Source of the DNA: Limnanthes douglasii subsp. nivea
Taxonomy: Eukaryota; Streptophyta; Magnoliopsida; Brassicales; Limnanthaceae
Length of the DNA stretch: 64,000 nucleotides
Reading direction: 5' to 3'
Assembly (NCBI GenBank): GCA_036936605.1
Contig: JAUPFV010000005.1
Span: forward strand, 156,861,195 to 156,925,194
The notes below the pieces were generated by a model. That model had not been told where the DNA came from, did no database searches, and worked only from the letters and a program-made list of their open reading frames with translations. Positions 53,729 through 64,000 of this stretch are shown here, piece by piece; the first letter of the stretch is position 1, and the number at the start of each line of letters is the position of its first letter. The translations under genes and the position numbers were made by a program.

Positions 53729-56399
53729 GTATAATCCACACACATTCTCCATTGCCCGCTCTTCTTTTTCACTAAGACCGGATTAGCTATCCAAACCGGA
53801 TACCTTGCTTTTCGAATATGCCCCAATCGAATGAGCTTAGTGACTTCCGCCAATATAGCAGCCTATTTCTCAACGAAAAATGCTCTTCGTTTCTGCCGCA
53901 CTGATTTAGCGCATGGATTGATAGCCAATTCGTGACTTATAATTGCAGGGCTTACTCCTGAAATGTCAGCTGCCTCCCAAGCGAATACATCTAAATTCTT
54001 TTCTAATAGATCCACAAATCGTACCTTTGACTCTGAAGTCAGTTCATTCCCCAGGCGTAGCACTCTATTAGCAGCTATGACTGTGTCCACTGTCGTAACA
54101 TCCGTTGTGGGTGAATCCTCATTTTCTCGTGGATCATCGACTAGTTCCGGCGAGGGAAGACTTGTTAGAGCTGGAAAAATATCCCTCCTCCCCGCTATAT
54201 AATTTCTATTGGATGCGATTTGAAGGATCCGACGCGATCGCATAACCACTTCGCGCGGTCCTCTAGCTACCTCGGATTATACCTGTCGAATTACCCATTG
54301 GATACTTGATGCATTGCCGATACGTGCATGGCGTTGCTTCTATCCTATGAAGCCATGGTCGTCCGATGATCGCATGATAAGGACTTGGCGCATCAGAAAT
54401 AAAAAATAACGTCTTTAATTCCTTTTTTGTAGCTCCATGACCGAATTTAACCACCAGCTCGACCTCCCCAACACATTGTGAAGATTTTCCTTCGTATCAT
54501 ACCAAAGTTCGCTGCGTAGGTCGATACGGTGGGACATTCTGCATACAATCAAAGCTCCCATTGAAAATAATATTCGTCGAGCTTCCCCCATCGACCAATA
54601 CTCTTGTTACCATTACTCCTCATATTTCCAAATGAATAGTTAGAGCATCTTCATGGGGCAAACTCAAACCTCTGAGATCATTATCATTGAAAGTGAGATC
54701 GGCGACTGGGTCTCTGTAATCTCGATAAGAACTTCCACCTATCTCGTAAACCCCGAACTCATTTTTGGCTCGCTTATGCTGGGTTAAAACTTGTCCAGTA
54801 GCCAAACTTCCCCCTGCTATGGTCAGTAACCACTTCTGGTTTTTCAGTATTTAGAGGGCGAGCTTCTTCGTGTTGATCTGGTTGAGTTCGTTTGATATAC
54901 TAAATCAACTCACCATTCTCTATCAGTCGTTGTATTTCATCCTCTAGCTGCCAGCATTCATCAGTCGAGTGCCCATGGTCATGGTGATACGCACAATAGT
55001 ATCTATTAGATCGCTTGAACCCGGGCGCACTCATTTTTTACGGATCCAGGTACCTCGTACGCCCCTTTGTTCGGTCATAGATTACCGAAATAACCTATGT
55101 CAATGGAGTGAAACGTTTATTAGGTTCGTCGAGCTGCTGAGGTGTTTGATTGTAGTCCCTCCTCGGTTGATCTTCGAACTTTTTATGTTCTGATCCACCA
55201 TCTTTGACCTCTAGATCACGTCGTTCGGGTGACGTTCCTCTTCTAGCATCCTCAACTCTGATAAAAGTATCTGCTCTTGCAAGCAGATCTCTCATATTTT
55301 CAGTAGGAAGCCTAATAAGATCTGCATATAGCTCCCCTCTCATATCGATCCCTCGTTTGAAAAAGGCCACCGCCATGTTCTTAGCTAGATCTGGTAAAGC
55401 ATTCATGGCATGAACAAATCATCTAACATAACTTTTGAGAGACTCACCTCGACGTTGATAGAGATCCATGATCGAATCTCGCTCGCGTTTGAGTTCCTTG
55501 TTTCCCACGAACCTATCTCTAAACGCTTTCCATAGTCTAGCAAAATCATAGATAGATCCTTTCGGGAAGCTACTGAACCAATCCATAGCGTTACCCTTAA
55601 GGGTCATGGACAGTGCTCGGAAAGCCATCATCATGTTTTTAAACTTCTCTAAGTGCCTCTCTGGGTCCCCAGTTCCGTCGTAAGCTTCCAATTTGAATGG
55701 ATCGAATTTCCTCGGGAGTTGGACCTCCAGGAGTTTCTCTGAAAACAGTGATTCCTTCAGTATGTAAGATTATAATTTCGGGCAGATCTGGTTATAACGA
55801 AGGTCCTCGTCCTCTCGGGCTCGTTTGGAAGATGTCTGCTTGGCTTCATCACGTGATTATTTGTTAAGATTTTTTCCCCCGCTTTCACCTTCACCTTCTC
55901 GTTTGTCGTCTATTTTAGAAGAACGGTCAGTCTTGTTGACCTTACTTGCCTCTAGCCCTGATGGCTGATGAGTCTTTCTTGCACCCTTGATTCTTGCAGT
56001 ATGAGCATGGATAGCGTCATTCATACCTACCATGGTAGCATGCATAGCTTGCTCTCTAGCATCACGTTCAAACGTTATTTTTAGCTGCTCTTCCTGCAAA
56101 TTTTGGAGTCGTTGCTCTAGTTGGAGAACCGCCGAGTCATTCGCTGGTACGGCTTCTGTAGCTCTTTGGGCTCCCAACACATTATCAGTTTGATGAGGAT
56201 GAGTCTCTTCCCTAGGAGCAGTGCCTGTTTGGACCAGAGGTCCCTCTGTTACCACTGTTGATGGAAAAATCAAAGGGTTGATCTCCTGAGGAATCGTAGG
56301 GTCGAGACGACTTACGGTAAGGGCAAACAAATTTAGGGACTCCTCTACAACTAAAGTTTTTAAAACCTTGAATATTGGGTTATCTAAAACATTCAACAT
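53729..56399 (-). pseudogene. Tat-like gag-protease-RT beside LTR C
   Basis: Minus strand: gag N-terminus 56399-55857 ('QLEQRLQNLQEEQLKITFER'), gag core YDGTGDPERHLEKFKNMMMA (55691-55419) and 'MNALPDLAKNMAVAFFKRGI' (55406-55095). Protease 'LTFNDNDLRGLSLPHEDAL' and 'RVLVDGGSSTNIIF' (about 54690-54560; DGG instead of DTG), then 'YHAIIGRPWLHRIEATPC'. RT start 'NLDVFAWEAADISGVSPAI' and 'VLVKKKSGQWRMCVDYT' (53730), where element A cuts it off. Several stops and frameshifts (for example 54619, 54270, 53860). A different family from A, B and D. Confidence 0.85.
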
Positions 56400-56804
56400 A
56401 AGCGAAAGAGTTAAGAAGAATGATGTTACCTGAGAAGTTGTTGATGAAGGAAAGTAGTGAATGCATGGGAATAAGTTTGGAGAGAGTTTTTTTTAAGAAG
56501 AATAAAGTAGAACACTTGCAGAAATATGGTTTTTTCAAATAAATGAGGAAGTTATTTGAGTAATGGAACGTTTTCGCGAATGCGTGAAAGTTATGACATC
56601 ATTGTTTATTTGAAAACTGTGTCAAGAAGTTAAGTCACCAAAAGGTAACTGCAGGAAACGACGTTGTCAGAAAACCGTCATTTATCTTGATGACACGTGT
56701 CAGAAAGAAGCAGACGCAGGACGATGCAAATGATTATTATAAGTAGAGTTTTTAATTTATTTATAATTTACAGGTTTATTAATGTCTTAATCAACCTCTA
56801 AACT
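56400..56804 (-). promoter_or_regulatory. Leader between gag and PPT of LTR C
   Basis: This stretch has the layout of the extra-gene promoter of A and B, mirrored: a GACACGTGTC palindrome (56701-56692) about 290 bp upstream of an ATG (56399) and about 105 bp from the PPT. No PBS for the minus-strand gag is visible here. See findings. Confidence 0.45.
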
Positions 56805-56817
56805 AAGGGGGGAGCCC
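56805..56817 (+). promoter_or_regulatory. Polypurine tract of LTR C
   Basis: aaggggggagccc directly before TGATAATGGGG. Comparable to ggggctcc|TGATGAG in A and B, but here on the plus strand. Confidence 0.7.
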
Positions 56818-57646
56818 TGATAATGGGGGATTCCCTAGGACGTGAGCAAGGAGCACTAGGAGTTGGGATTATGATGAGCAGAGAAGAAGAGAACGAGCTT
56901 TATGGTTTGGATGGCGTCGACATCAGGTCAACATCAACAATAGATAGCGCGGAAGAGATCTATAACAGGTTGACGTTATTGGCAGATAATGGGGATGATC
57001 TCAAAGAGATACTGAGCTCGTCATTGAACTGAGCTCAATGGTGCACATAGCATGATAATGGAAGCAAACTTAAGAGCAGGCATGGTGTTGCTGAATTCAA
57101 GATCATGATGAGCTCGATGGTGTAAAAGAAGAGTTGGTCGACTGAATTCAAGCTCAAGATGAGCTCGATAACGACATAGTAGAGTTGATCGACTATAACA
57201 AGGAAGGTGGTAAAAGGAAATGATCTGAGCGCGTCATAAATGAGCTCGAGATCAGCACAACAGATCAAACTTGATTCCGATCTCGCTTTTGAGCTCAACG
57301 AATTAGGTCAACTCTGGTGTTCCTAAAGAGAAAAGTTCAGCTCATATTAAAGCATAGATCGCACTCAGAGCCTTTATTTGTAATATAAACACACATGTTA
57401 AATCCACGAGTTTAGGGCGTGTTAGTTATTCCACGATTATAGGGATAATAGTGGTAACGGTTGTTAGTTCCAAAATTATAGGGATAATGGTTTAAGTGGG
57501 CTAGTGGCGCTAAAAGCGTAACCTAATGTAACTACCCACTAGTCTGTATATTATAAATAGCGAAAACCTATTGATGAATAAAGTGATCTCTTTCTTTGAC
57601 TAAAATATAGTAGACTACTTTGGCAGAACTTGTTAGTTCCTTAACA
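56818..57646 (+). repeat. LTR C
   Basis: Starts TGATAATGGGGG and ends TTCCTTAACA, exactly where copia I coding sequence begins. The TATA box 'tattataaatagcg' near 57550 and an aataaa at 57579 show plus orientation. It contains a tandem pair of about 52 bp (57088-57190, around 'ctgaattcaag' and 'atgagctcgat') and a pair around 'attatagggataat' (57435-57490). The minus-strand gag beside it does not fit this orientation. Confidence 0.75.
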
Positions 57647-59482
57647 CAGACCAAATCTCAAAAGGAGTTATACAATTAATAACCGTTGATAGAGACCGAT
57701 TCACCAAGTAACACGTTTTATATCTAGCTTCAGCCTAAAATTCCTTTTCCACACCGGAATACGAGAGCATGCTTCGTGCCTTGTCACAAAGTATTCTTTT
57801 TATTCTATCTGTGACCTTATTTTGTTATGGTATTCTAGAGTAATTGTGATGACGCACTATTCGCTCAGTTTCGTAAAACTCGTTGAACTCACGACTGAAA
57901 AATTCTAACCAATTATATGTCCTAAGACGCTTGATATTTCTGTATGTGTGCTTCTCAATCATCATGTTCCATTTGAAAAAGATTGAATATGCATCATATT
58001 TCATTTTCATAAAGTAAACCCACACAATCATTGAATAATCATCGATCTAACTCATATAGTATCTCGCTCCGTTCTTTGATGGAATTATGTTTGGGCCCAA
58101 TTATTTGAGTGAATGTAGTCTGCTATCCCTTTAGTATTTCGTAAAATCGACTTGCTTAATCTGAATCTAGTTGTTTACCAAACACATAATGTTCACAAAA
58201 TCTTAATGATTCCGCTTTATACCCTTTCAAAAATCTTTCTTTCCCAAAACAACTAATTATTTTTTCACTGATGTGACCGATATGCCAATGCCACAACTTA
58301 TTTTTTATCATGTCTACCTTGGCTATTACTTCTTGATGATTCTACTGTAACATCGCCTATAACAACACTCCTTTGGAGAATGTAAATATCTTTATGCAAA
58401 CTTTATTTCATACACATCATTGAACCCTTTGTTACTTTGATTACACTATTTTTTGCATGGTACTTGTAACCTCAATAGTCTAGTATCTCAAGCGATATTC
58501 GGGATTTTTTAACCCATAAACATGCCTGCACATCACGATTCTAACAACCACATCAAAAATTCTGATTCTGATGTTACCGATACCACTAATAGGCAATGAA
58601 TGATTCTTCTCTACATCAACAGTTCTTTATATTGGCTTTTAAGTATCGAAACATTCCTTGAACTATGATATATGATACATAACGCCAATATCGAGTACCC
58701 AAGAGTTTTTCCCACATTCTGAACTCATTGGAAAATACATCTTCTCTACCACTATTTTCACTATCGTCAAAATCGTTCACACATTCAACAAGGTTTGCTG
58801 TATTTTCCTTTTAATTTCCCTTATTACCTTTTAGTTTCGAACAATCTTTCATATAATGACCCAACTCACCATATTTATAACAGTTTGAGTTCTTTATTTT
58901 GATTTGGACCTCCAGTTCTTCATTTTTGAAAAAACTTGATTTTCTTCTACATTTTCTCCTAGTCATAAGACCTTCACCTTCCGCCTAACTATGTGGCTAC
59001 AACTGTCTCAACTCATTCTATTCCAGTTCCCCTTTGACATCTGCTTGCGATAACTTATCTTTATCCTCAATGATGATATCAATATTCACAAAGTCCATTA
59101 TAAGTTATTAAAATTATCTAAGTGTTCAATTATGGAAATAATTTTTTTCAATTTGAATTCGTAGAAGAGTTTATTAAAATATAACCGGTCCCCCACTAAT
59201 TTCTCTGAGTAAATTTCTCCCAACTTCTTCCATGCGTAGGCAGTAGTTATTTCACCACTAATCTTGCAAATAATATTTTCTTTCACACTCATTTGAATCC
59301 AACATAAAGCCCTTTTTTTGAAAATCTTGTTTCTATTTTTCATTCATCCATTCTGGTACCTTATTCTTCACAGCCTTCCATAGCCCTTACAGTACCAATG
59401 AAGATTTTAACTTAATATTCCACAACAAAAAGCTTGATCCTCCATCAAATATTTCAATCTTGTATTTTGATGATGTATACAT
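57647..59482 (-). pseudogene. Ty1/copia remnant I: gag, protease, integrase
   Basis: gag starts ATG at 59482 ('MYTSSKYKIEIFDGGSSFLL') and continues 'IQMSVKENIICKISGEITTA' (59343-59098). A zinc-knuckle-like 'YKYGELGHYMKDC' is near 58870; its first Cys is lost. Protease 'WVLDIGVMYHIS' (about 58710). Integrase 'VWVYFMKMKYDAYSIFFKW' and RLRTYNWLEFFSREFNEF (58031-57825; family: RTDNGLEF), then 'EARYKTCYLVNRSLSTVINC' and 'TPFEIWS' to 57647, where LTR C begins. RT and beyond are missing. Many stops. Confidence 0.85.
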
Positions 59483-59523
59483 CTTTGTGAAACCCTAATT
59501 GCAAAACCTAATTAACAACCAAA

Positions 59524-59535
59524 GATTTTATACCA
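59524..59535 (-). promoter_or_regulatory. Possible PBS of copia I
   Basis: Minus strand TGGTATAAAATC, a decayed match to TGGTATCAGAGC, 42 bp upstream of the gag ATG. Confidence 0.5.
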
Positions 59536-59536
59536 A

Positions 59537-59840
59537 TTTATTAAGAATCATTGTACAATGTATAACCAATAATCAAACACTGAACAAAATAAAAGGCATA
59601 AAATAAAAGAACACAAGATCTAACGTGGTTCGATAAATGTCTACGTCCACGGGAACCAATAGAGAAAAGTGTTTCACTATGATAGAAAGGGGTTACATAT
59701 ATTGATATGTCTTTTATGCAACCTTAGTAGTCTACTTATATTAAATAAATAGAACTTATTAGATAACGGGCCTAATACTCACAAAACTATATTCAATTCT
59801 AAAAAAATAATAGAATAAAGCATAACATATTTACTACTAC
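59537..59840 (-). repeat. Probable 5' LTR of copia I
   Basis: Placed beside the PBS. It contains 'aacgtggttcgataaatg' and 'tctacgtccacgggaacc', words common in plant copia LTRs. The right end is not defined. Confidence 0.5.
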
Positions 59841-61042
59841 ATTGTTAATGACACAAGACCGTACCAGCAGATACAGTATAGTGTGAAGACATTATTCGAT
59901 TCATTCTCAACATACCAAGTAGTTCACAGTTAAATTAGAAAAAGTGTATATTTCCAAACAAATATGTTGAATGTTGAATGTGGAATATTATTTCTTCAGT
60001 ATAATACCTATAAATAGACCCTAAGAAAATTTATTCTTCACCCTAATGAGAAATTATTTGCGATCATTGAAAGTGACTAGAAAGTGTTTACTATTGAAGA
60101 GCGTGAAACTACAAAAAATGAGTGCATTATAGCGAATGGAATAAGAAAGAATGGAAACTCTAATGTAGAACCAATTGAGATAGAGAATAGTATTGATGAT
60201 GAGGATAAATATATACTCTCATTGATGAGGAATATGGTTATTTCCAAAGAGGTTCAGAAAATGAGTATCTTGCATAAGACTTCTTGATCTGGTGAAAGTT
60301 GCTACTACATGTTTACTTGAATTTCAAGACAATAAAACTGCTTTTAGTGTATGTACTCTGACTTTCCATGATAAATAGTATGGAACTCTTTTAATTGTAA
60401 GTACATCGAAGGGACTTTATTTTTTACCTAAAGAAAGTTTGATTGTTGGGTTCATTCCTATTTATAGGTTTATAGAAAATGAGTTCCAAGATAATTTAGT
60501 GGTAACCATTATATTGGGTTTTCACCCAAACACGTACTCAATTTGCATAACTGTGTGGATTATTCGGTATGTAAATCATGTTGTGAGACTAATATGTTAC
60601 CGGGTAGTGATGGATAAAAAATAATGTTTCTTGCTGTCATTATTTGTCTGATCAAACTGTTTGGCATTTTGAAGATATGTTCTCTGTTTTTTGTTTTGTA
60701 ATATAACGGCCAATGTATCTTCTTCGGGTTAAATTATAATGGGGAATTTCTTAAAAAAATTAGGCTTTGTGATAAACATGAAAAAAGTTATTAATGATAC
60801 GAATAAGAGAGGTTTTAGGTGTTTATGTAAAAATGAATTTGTTGGTAACAAGACAATCGTCTTCTGTTTGATGGACCAGGATATGTACGATTTTATAGCT
60901 ATAGCCAAACCATGAATTCCTCTTATGGATTGTGTTGTAGCATTGCATAAAAATAATTCAACTTATTGCCAAGGGATTTAGTGGATGAAACTGTGTTTGA
61001 AATGGAGAAAAATAGAGAATTGTTTTACAACCAGGAGAGAAT
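59841..61042. other. Decayed DNA, no gene recognised
   Basis: Short plus-strand frames (60084-60287, 60439-60624) have no recognisable content. Near 61000-61042 'DLVDETVFEMEKN' and caaccaggagagaa before TGATGTAG resemble the end of a gypsy pol and its polypurine tract, which would make this the tail of another element; weak evidence. Confidence 0.35.
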
Positions 61043-61079
61043 GATGTAGCTTAGAATGCTGAATAATTGAATTCCATTG

Positions 61080-61111
<32 letters not shown>

Positions 61112-61397
61112 AATATAGTATGGACTTATTTTATTTAGCAACTCAAATTAGACTGCATTCAAGATTTTGTTGAATTTTCTTTTAATATTTTAATATTATT
61201 TTTTAGAATATTTGATTAGGGTTTATGGATGTCACCATATATAAAGAATCTCATACCCAAATGTTAATTAGTTTTTTTTATGAAACTAAAATCATACATT
61301 TTATCTACTAATTTTATGAGTCTTTGAATCCTTAAAAGTTTAGGGTTTCGTCTATCTTCTTAGCTTTGTTAGATTTCCAGTGCGTTAATAAAAATCA
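61043..61397 (+). repeat. Possible LTR
   Basis: TGATGTAGCTTAG after a purine run, ending at 'gttaataaaaatca'. It contains a TA run (61087-61111) and 'atatataaagaatctc'. No second copy in the window, so it is tentative. Confidence 0.3.
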
Positions 61398-61985
61398 TAA
61401 GTTTATCATTATTAGATATTACAATGTATGAAAGGGTTGCAAATTATATAATCATATTGCAAAATGAGAAAAACCAATCATGATATGTGCACGATGAAAA
61501 TAATCCGGGAAATTTAGTATACAATAAAATATGAGGTTTACTTTCTACCCGATCACCAAAGCGAGTACAGAAGTTTAGAATGATTCAGAGGCAAATTTAA
61601 CTCCATATTCATCATCATGCTCACCATGTTAATCCTTGTTAGAAATTTATAATTCAAACATTGGACGAATCTAAAAATAAGATCATTGCAAGAGATCAAT
61701 AATCTCATGCAAAATCTAAATTTATTTTGTTTGTTCACAGATACATATCTTGTAAGGTTCAAAGAAGCATTGAGACATGAAAAGTGAAGAGATGCAATAA
61801 ATGAAAATATAGATGCCAACAAAAAAACAAAACTTGGGAGGTGACGATAATTGGCTTCAGAACACTAACCCACTTGTGTGAAACGGGATTAAAAAATGTT
61901 AAAGCATAAACTGAAAGGTATAAAGCAATCAAAATATTTATGAAGATTAATATATTTCTAATTTCAGTGGCAACTCAAAAGAAAT
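61398..61985. other. No gene seen
   Basis: AT-rich; the minus-strand open frame at 61822-61553 resembles nothing I know. Confidence 0.45.
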
Positions 61986-62800
61986 AGAAAATTTATCAAA
62001 TAAATATGAAATCTAATTTTCCGAAAGGAAATATTGATGAAGACATGTATATTGAAAAATCAAAATGATGTATTATAAAAGGGCGTGAAGATAAAGTGTT
62101 AAATTTTTAGAAGACATTGTACGGTTTTGAGCAAACCCCAATTTCTTGAAATAGTCGCATCAATCAATATTTGAGAACAAAGGCTTTAACAAATGCTCGC
62201 ACGAGAGGTCAAGACAAGTAACAAAATGATATCAAATCACTTATCTTTACGTTAATAATACAAGTAATGATAAAGTAATAATTACGTTTTTAAAATAGAC
62301 AAAAAGAGAAACTTGAGATGACTAATATTGAGATTAATGTCTTATCTTGGAATCAAAGTTAAACAAAAAGAGAATGAAATTTGTATTTCACAAAAATGTT
62401 ATGCGAGAAGTCATGAAGAAATTCAAAATGAAAAATTGTGAGTCGGTTCCACCTGAATTGATGTAGGTGAATATATATTAAGGCATATACGTCAAGATAT
62501 AGTTAATCATTCCTTATACAAAAGTTTGATTAGAAGCCTAGGATACATAACTTACACTAGACCTCATATTTTGTATGTTGTCGATCTTGTTAGTTGTTTA
62601 TAGAGAACCCTACTACATATTATTTCAAAGTGACAAACAAGATTCTCAGATATATTAAAAATAAAATGCATAATGGTGTGTTATATCATATTTCTAAAAA
62701 TATGAATTTCGTATGATATAACGATGAGTCTAAAATCGTATTTAAATGATATTACTCTCTTGTTAAGTCTAAATAATATAAATATAAATAAATATATATT
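61986..62800 (+). pseudogene. Ty1/copia RT-RNase H fragment
   Basis: Broken frames read GREDKVLNF*KTLYGFEQTP (family: LKKALYGLKQAP), 'NQS*TKRE*NLYFTKMLC' (family: GIEVKQ..DGI+ISQ..Y), 'IHNLH*TSYFVCC' (family: LRYLT.TRPDI.+) and 'KILRYIKNKMHNGVLYH'. This is the copia RT thumb and the following connection. Heavily mutated; no LTR found nearby. It could be the downstream half of a copia element, but orientation is opposite to copia I. Confidence 0.75.
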
Positions 62801-64000
62801 TAATTTAAAAAAATTATGCATTCGTCAAGACGGTATAATATTAGCATAGTCAAGAATTAATTTATAATGACTCGTTATGTTATTATAAAAAATTAATTTT
62901 TTTATATTTGATTAGAAATATTATTATAATTATGATAAATATAAGACCAAGAAAAAACTAAAAATAAAAAATAAAATGTTTAGTGTTATTCTCTACTATT
63001 ACTACTATTATTATTAATATTTTTATCAAACAAGTATTATAGTACGAATGATCATTATAAGGTATCAAGATATGAGAAAAAAAATAGAGAATCGTAGTTT
63101 TTTATTTTCCATAAAATTTCATATTTTGTTAATAAATGTGTATGGCTATGAATCTAAATTGCTTGAGATTTTAGCCAAACGTAGTGTGTAACATCTGGAG
63201 AATAATATTAAATGTAAATAAGATTAAGATTCATCAGATCCTGAACAATCTAATGATAGAAGTCAAATATTAAAGCAGTATTGATACAAGAATGAAATAT
63301 TATGAGGTTGCATATTTTAGAAGAAATCATTTCAAAGAAACACAAAATGATGATTTGATTATAGTTTTTAGTGTTGATGTTGGGAATGTGGTTGGAAGTG
63401 TTGAGAATGATGAAACAAGTATCAAATAAACTATGGTTATAAATTTTTAACATTTTATGTTATAACATACGAGAGAAATGGTGATGATGTGACCTTTCAT
63501 ATCATTTTTAAAAATAATGGTGTGAGTTTGTTGATTTTACTACTACTATTGAGGATGACGCATAAGAGATCATCATTGCTAATATCCGTCTAGATTCAAG
63601 AAGATGCCAAAAAAATCATGAAAAAAGTTAAGCATATATGCATAATACACCAAATGTTGAATAAGTCGTGTGTGAAATATATAGGATCTAACAGTCATTC
63701 TAGCTTTGTTTTCAACATGGATAATAAATATTTTATTTTTATACAAATAAAATAATATCTTTTTTGCTATTTTTTAGGCTGACATTCACGAGATCATGTA
63801 ATAGATTTATTGGATAACAACCCATTAATATTGAGATATCAAATTCATATTATACTTGAGACAAAATGATTGACACTATAATGATAATATGTTTGGATAA
63901 TATCTTTAATCTTCTGCAAGAGACTTAGGGAAAGGAACAAATGATTAGATTTATGAGTTTATATATTAGTTGGTAGATGTTGGTGAGAATAGAAATTAGC
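62801..64000. other. AT-rich DNA, nothing recognised
   Basis: Very AT-rich with only short frames. Nothing resembling a gene, LTR end or tandem repeat was found. Confidence 0.5.

Noticed and set aside
56805..56817. Reading the purine tract beside LTR C as a PBS for the minus-strand gag
   Set aside because: The minus strand there begins GGGCTCC rather than TGG after the LTR end, and the TATA box and aataaa of the LTR point the other way.
60084..60624. Possible pararetrovirus or protease/RT remnant
   Set aside because: No diagnostic motif could be found in any frame; left as unassigned.

Overview
The window looks like repeat-dense nuclear DNA from a flowering plant, most likely a eudicot. Almost every recognisable coding stretch belongs to a transposable element: Ty3/gypsy elements of the Tat type with a second, archaeal-type RNase H (aRH), one chromovirus-like gypsy element, several Ty1/copia remnants, an L1-type LINE with a terminal RNase H, a TRIM, and Mutator-like DNA elements. 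One of the latter carries a fragment of a plant SMAX1-LIKE/D53-type gene. I see no intact host gene, tRNA, rRNA or CRISPR array. Lineage names rest on motifs read by eye; no search was run.

Layout. 0-6.1 kb: a gypsy RT scrap, then an old Tat-like element F (a plus-strand extra gene converging on minus-strand pol). 6.1-11.5 kb: a plus-strand Tat-like element D (LTR, PBS, gag, protease, start of RT) joined to a fragment of a more diverged relative, E. 11.5-14.6 kb: minus-strand copia remnant G with LTR and Met-type PBS. 14.6-20.2 kb: mostly AT-rich unassigned DNA, with a copia-like LTR/PBS cassette, a tandem repeat and an integrase scrap. 20.2-21.0 kb: a TRIM. 21.15-33.3 kb: a minus-strand LINE, split in ORF2 by a Pack-MULE (24002-25403, 10-bp target duplication) and in its 5' leader by a chromovirus (28230-33197, duplication aagac). 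33.9-36.0 kb: degenerate short repeats split by a non-autonomous MULE-like element. 36.2-53.7 kb: Tat-like element A, with a second copy, B (43029-53432), inserted in A's 5' LTR. 53.7-57.6 kb: gag-protease-RT of another Tat-like element, then a PPT and LTR (C) in the unexpected orientation. 57.6-59.8 kb: minus-strand copia I. 59.8-64 kb: decayed DNA with a copia RT remnant.

How the parts work together. In A and B the minus strand carries gag-protease-RT-RNase H-aRH-integrase, while the plus strand, starting just inside the 3' LTR, carries a separate gene with an apparent intron, a basic region and a long coiled coil. It converges on pol across a spacer holding two short palindromes. F repeats the layout in diverged form. 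A 10-bp palindrome with a G-box core lies upstream of this extra gene in A and B, and at the matching place beside LTR C. B, D and E also share an in-frame UAG followed by CAR between protease and RT, in a context like known plant read-through sites. The internally deleted copy A keeps an open RNase H-aRH-integrase frame but has lost gag, protease and RT. These points, and the captured SMXL fragment, are the parts most worth a second look.
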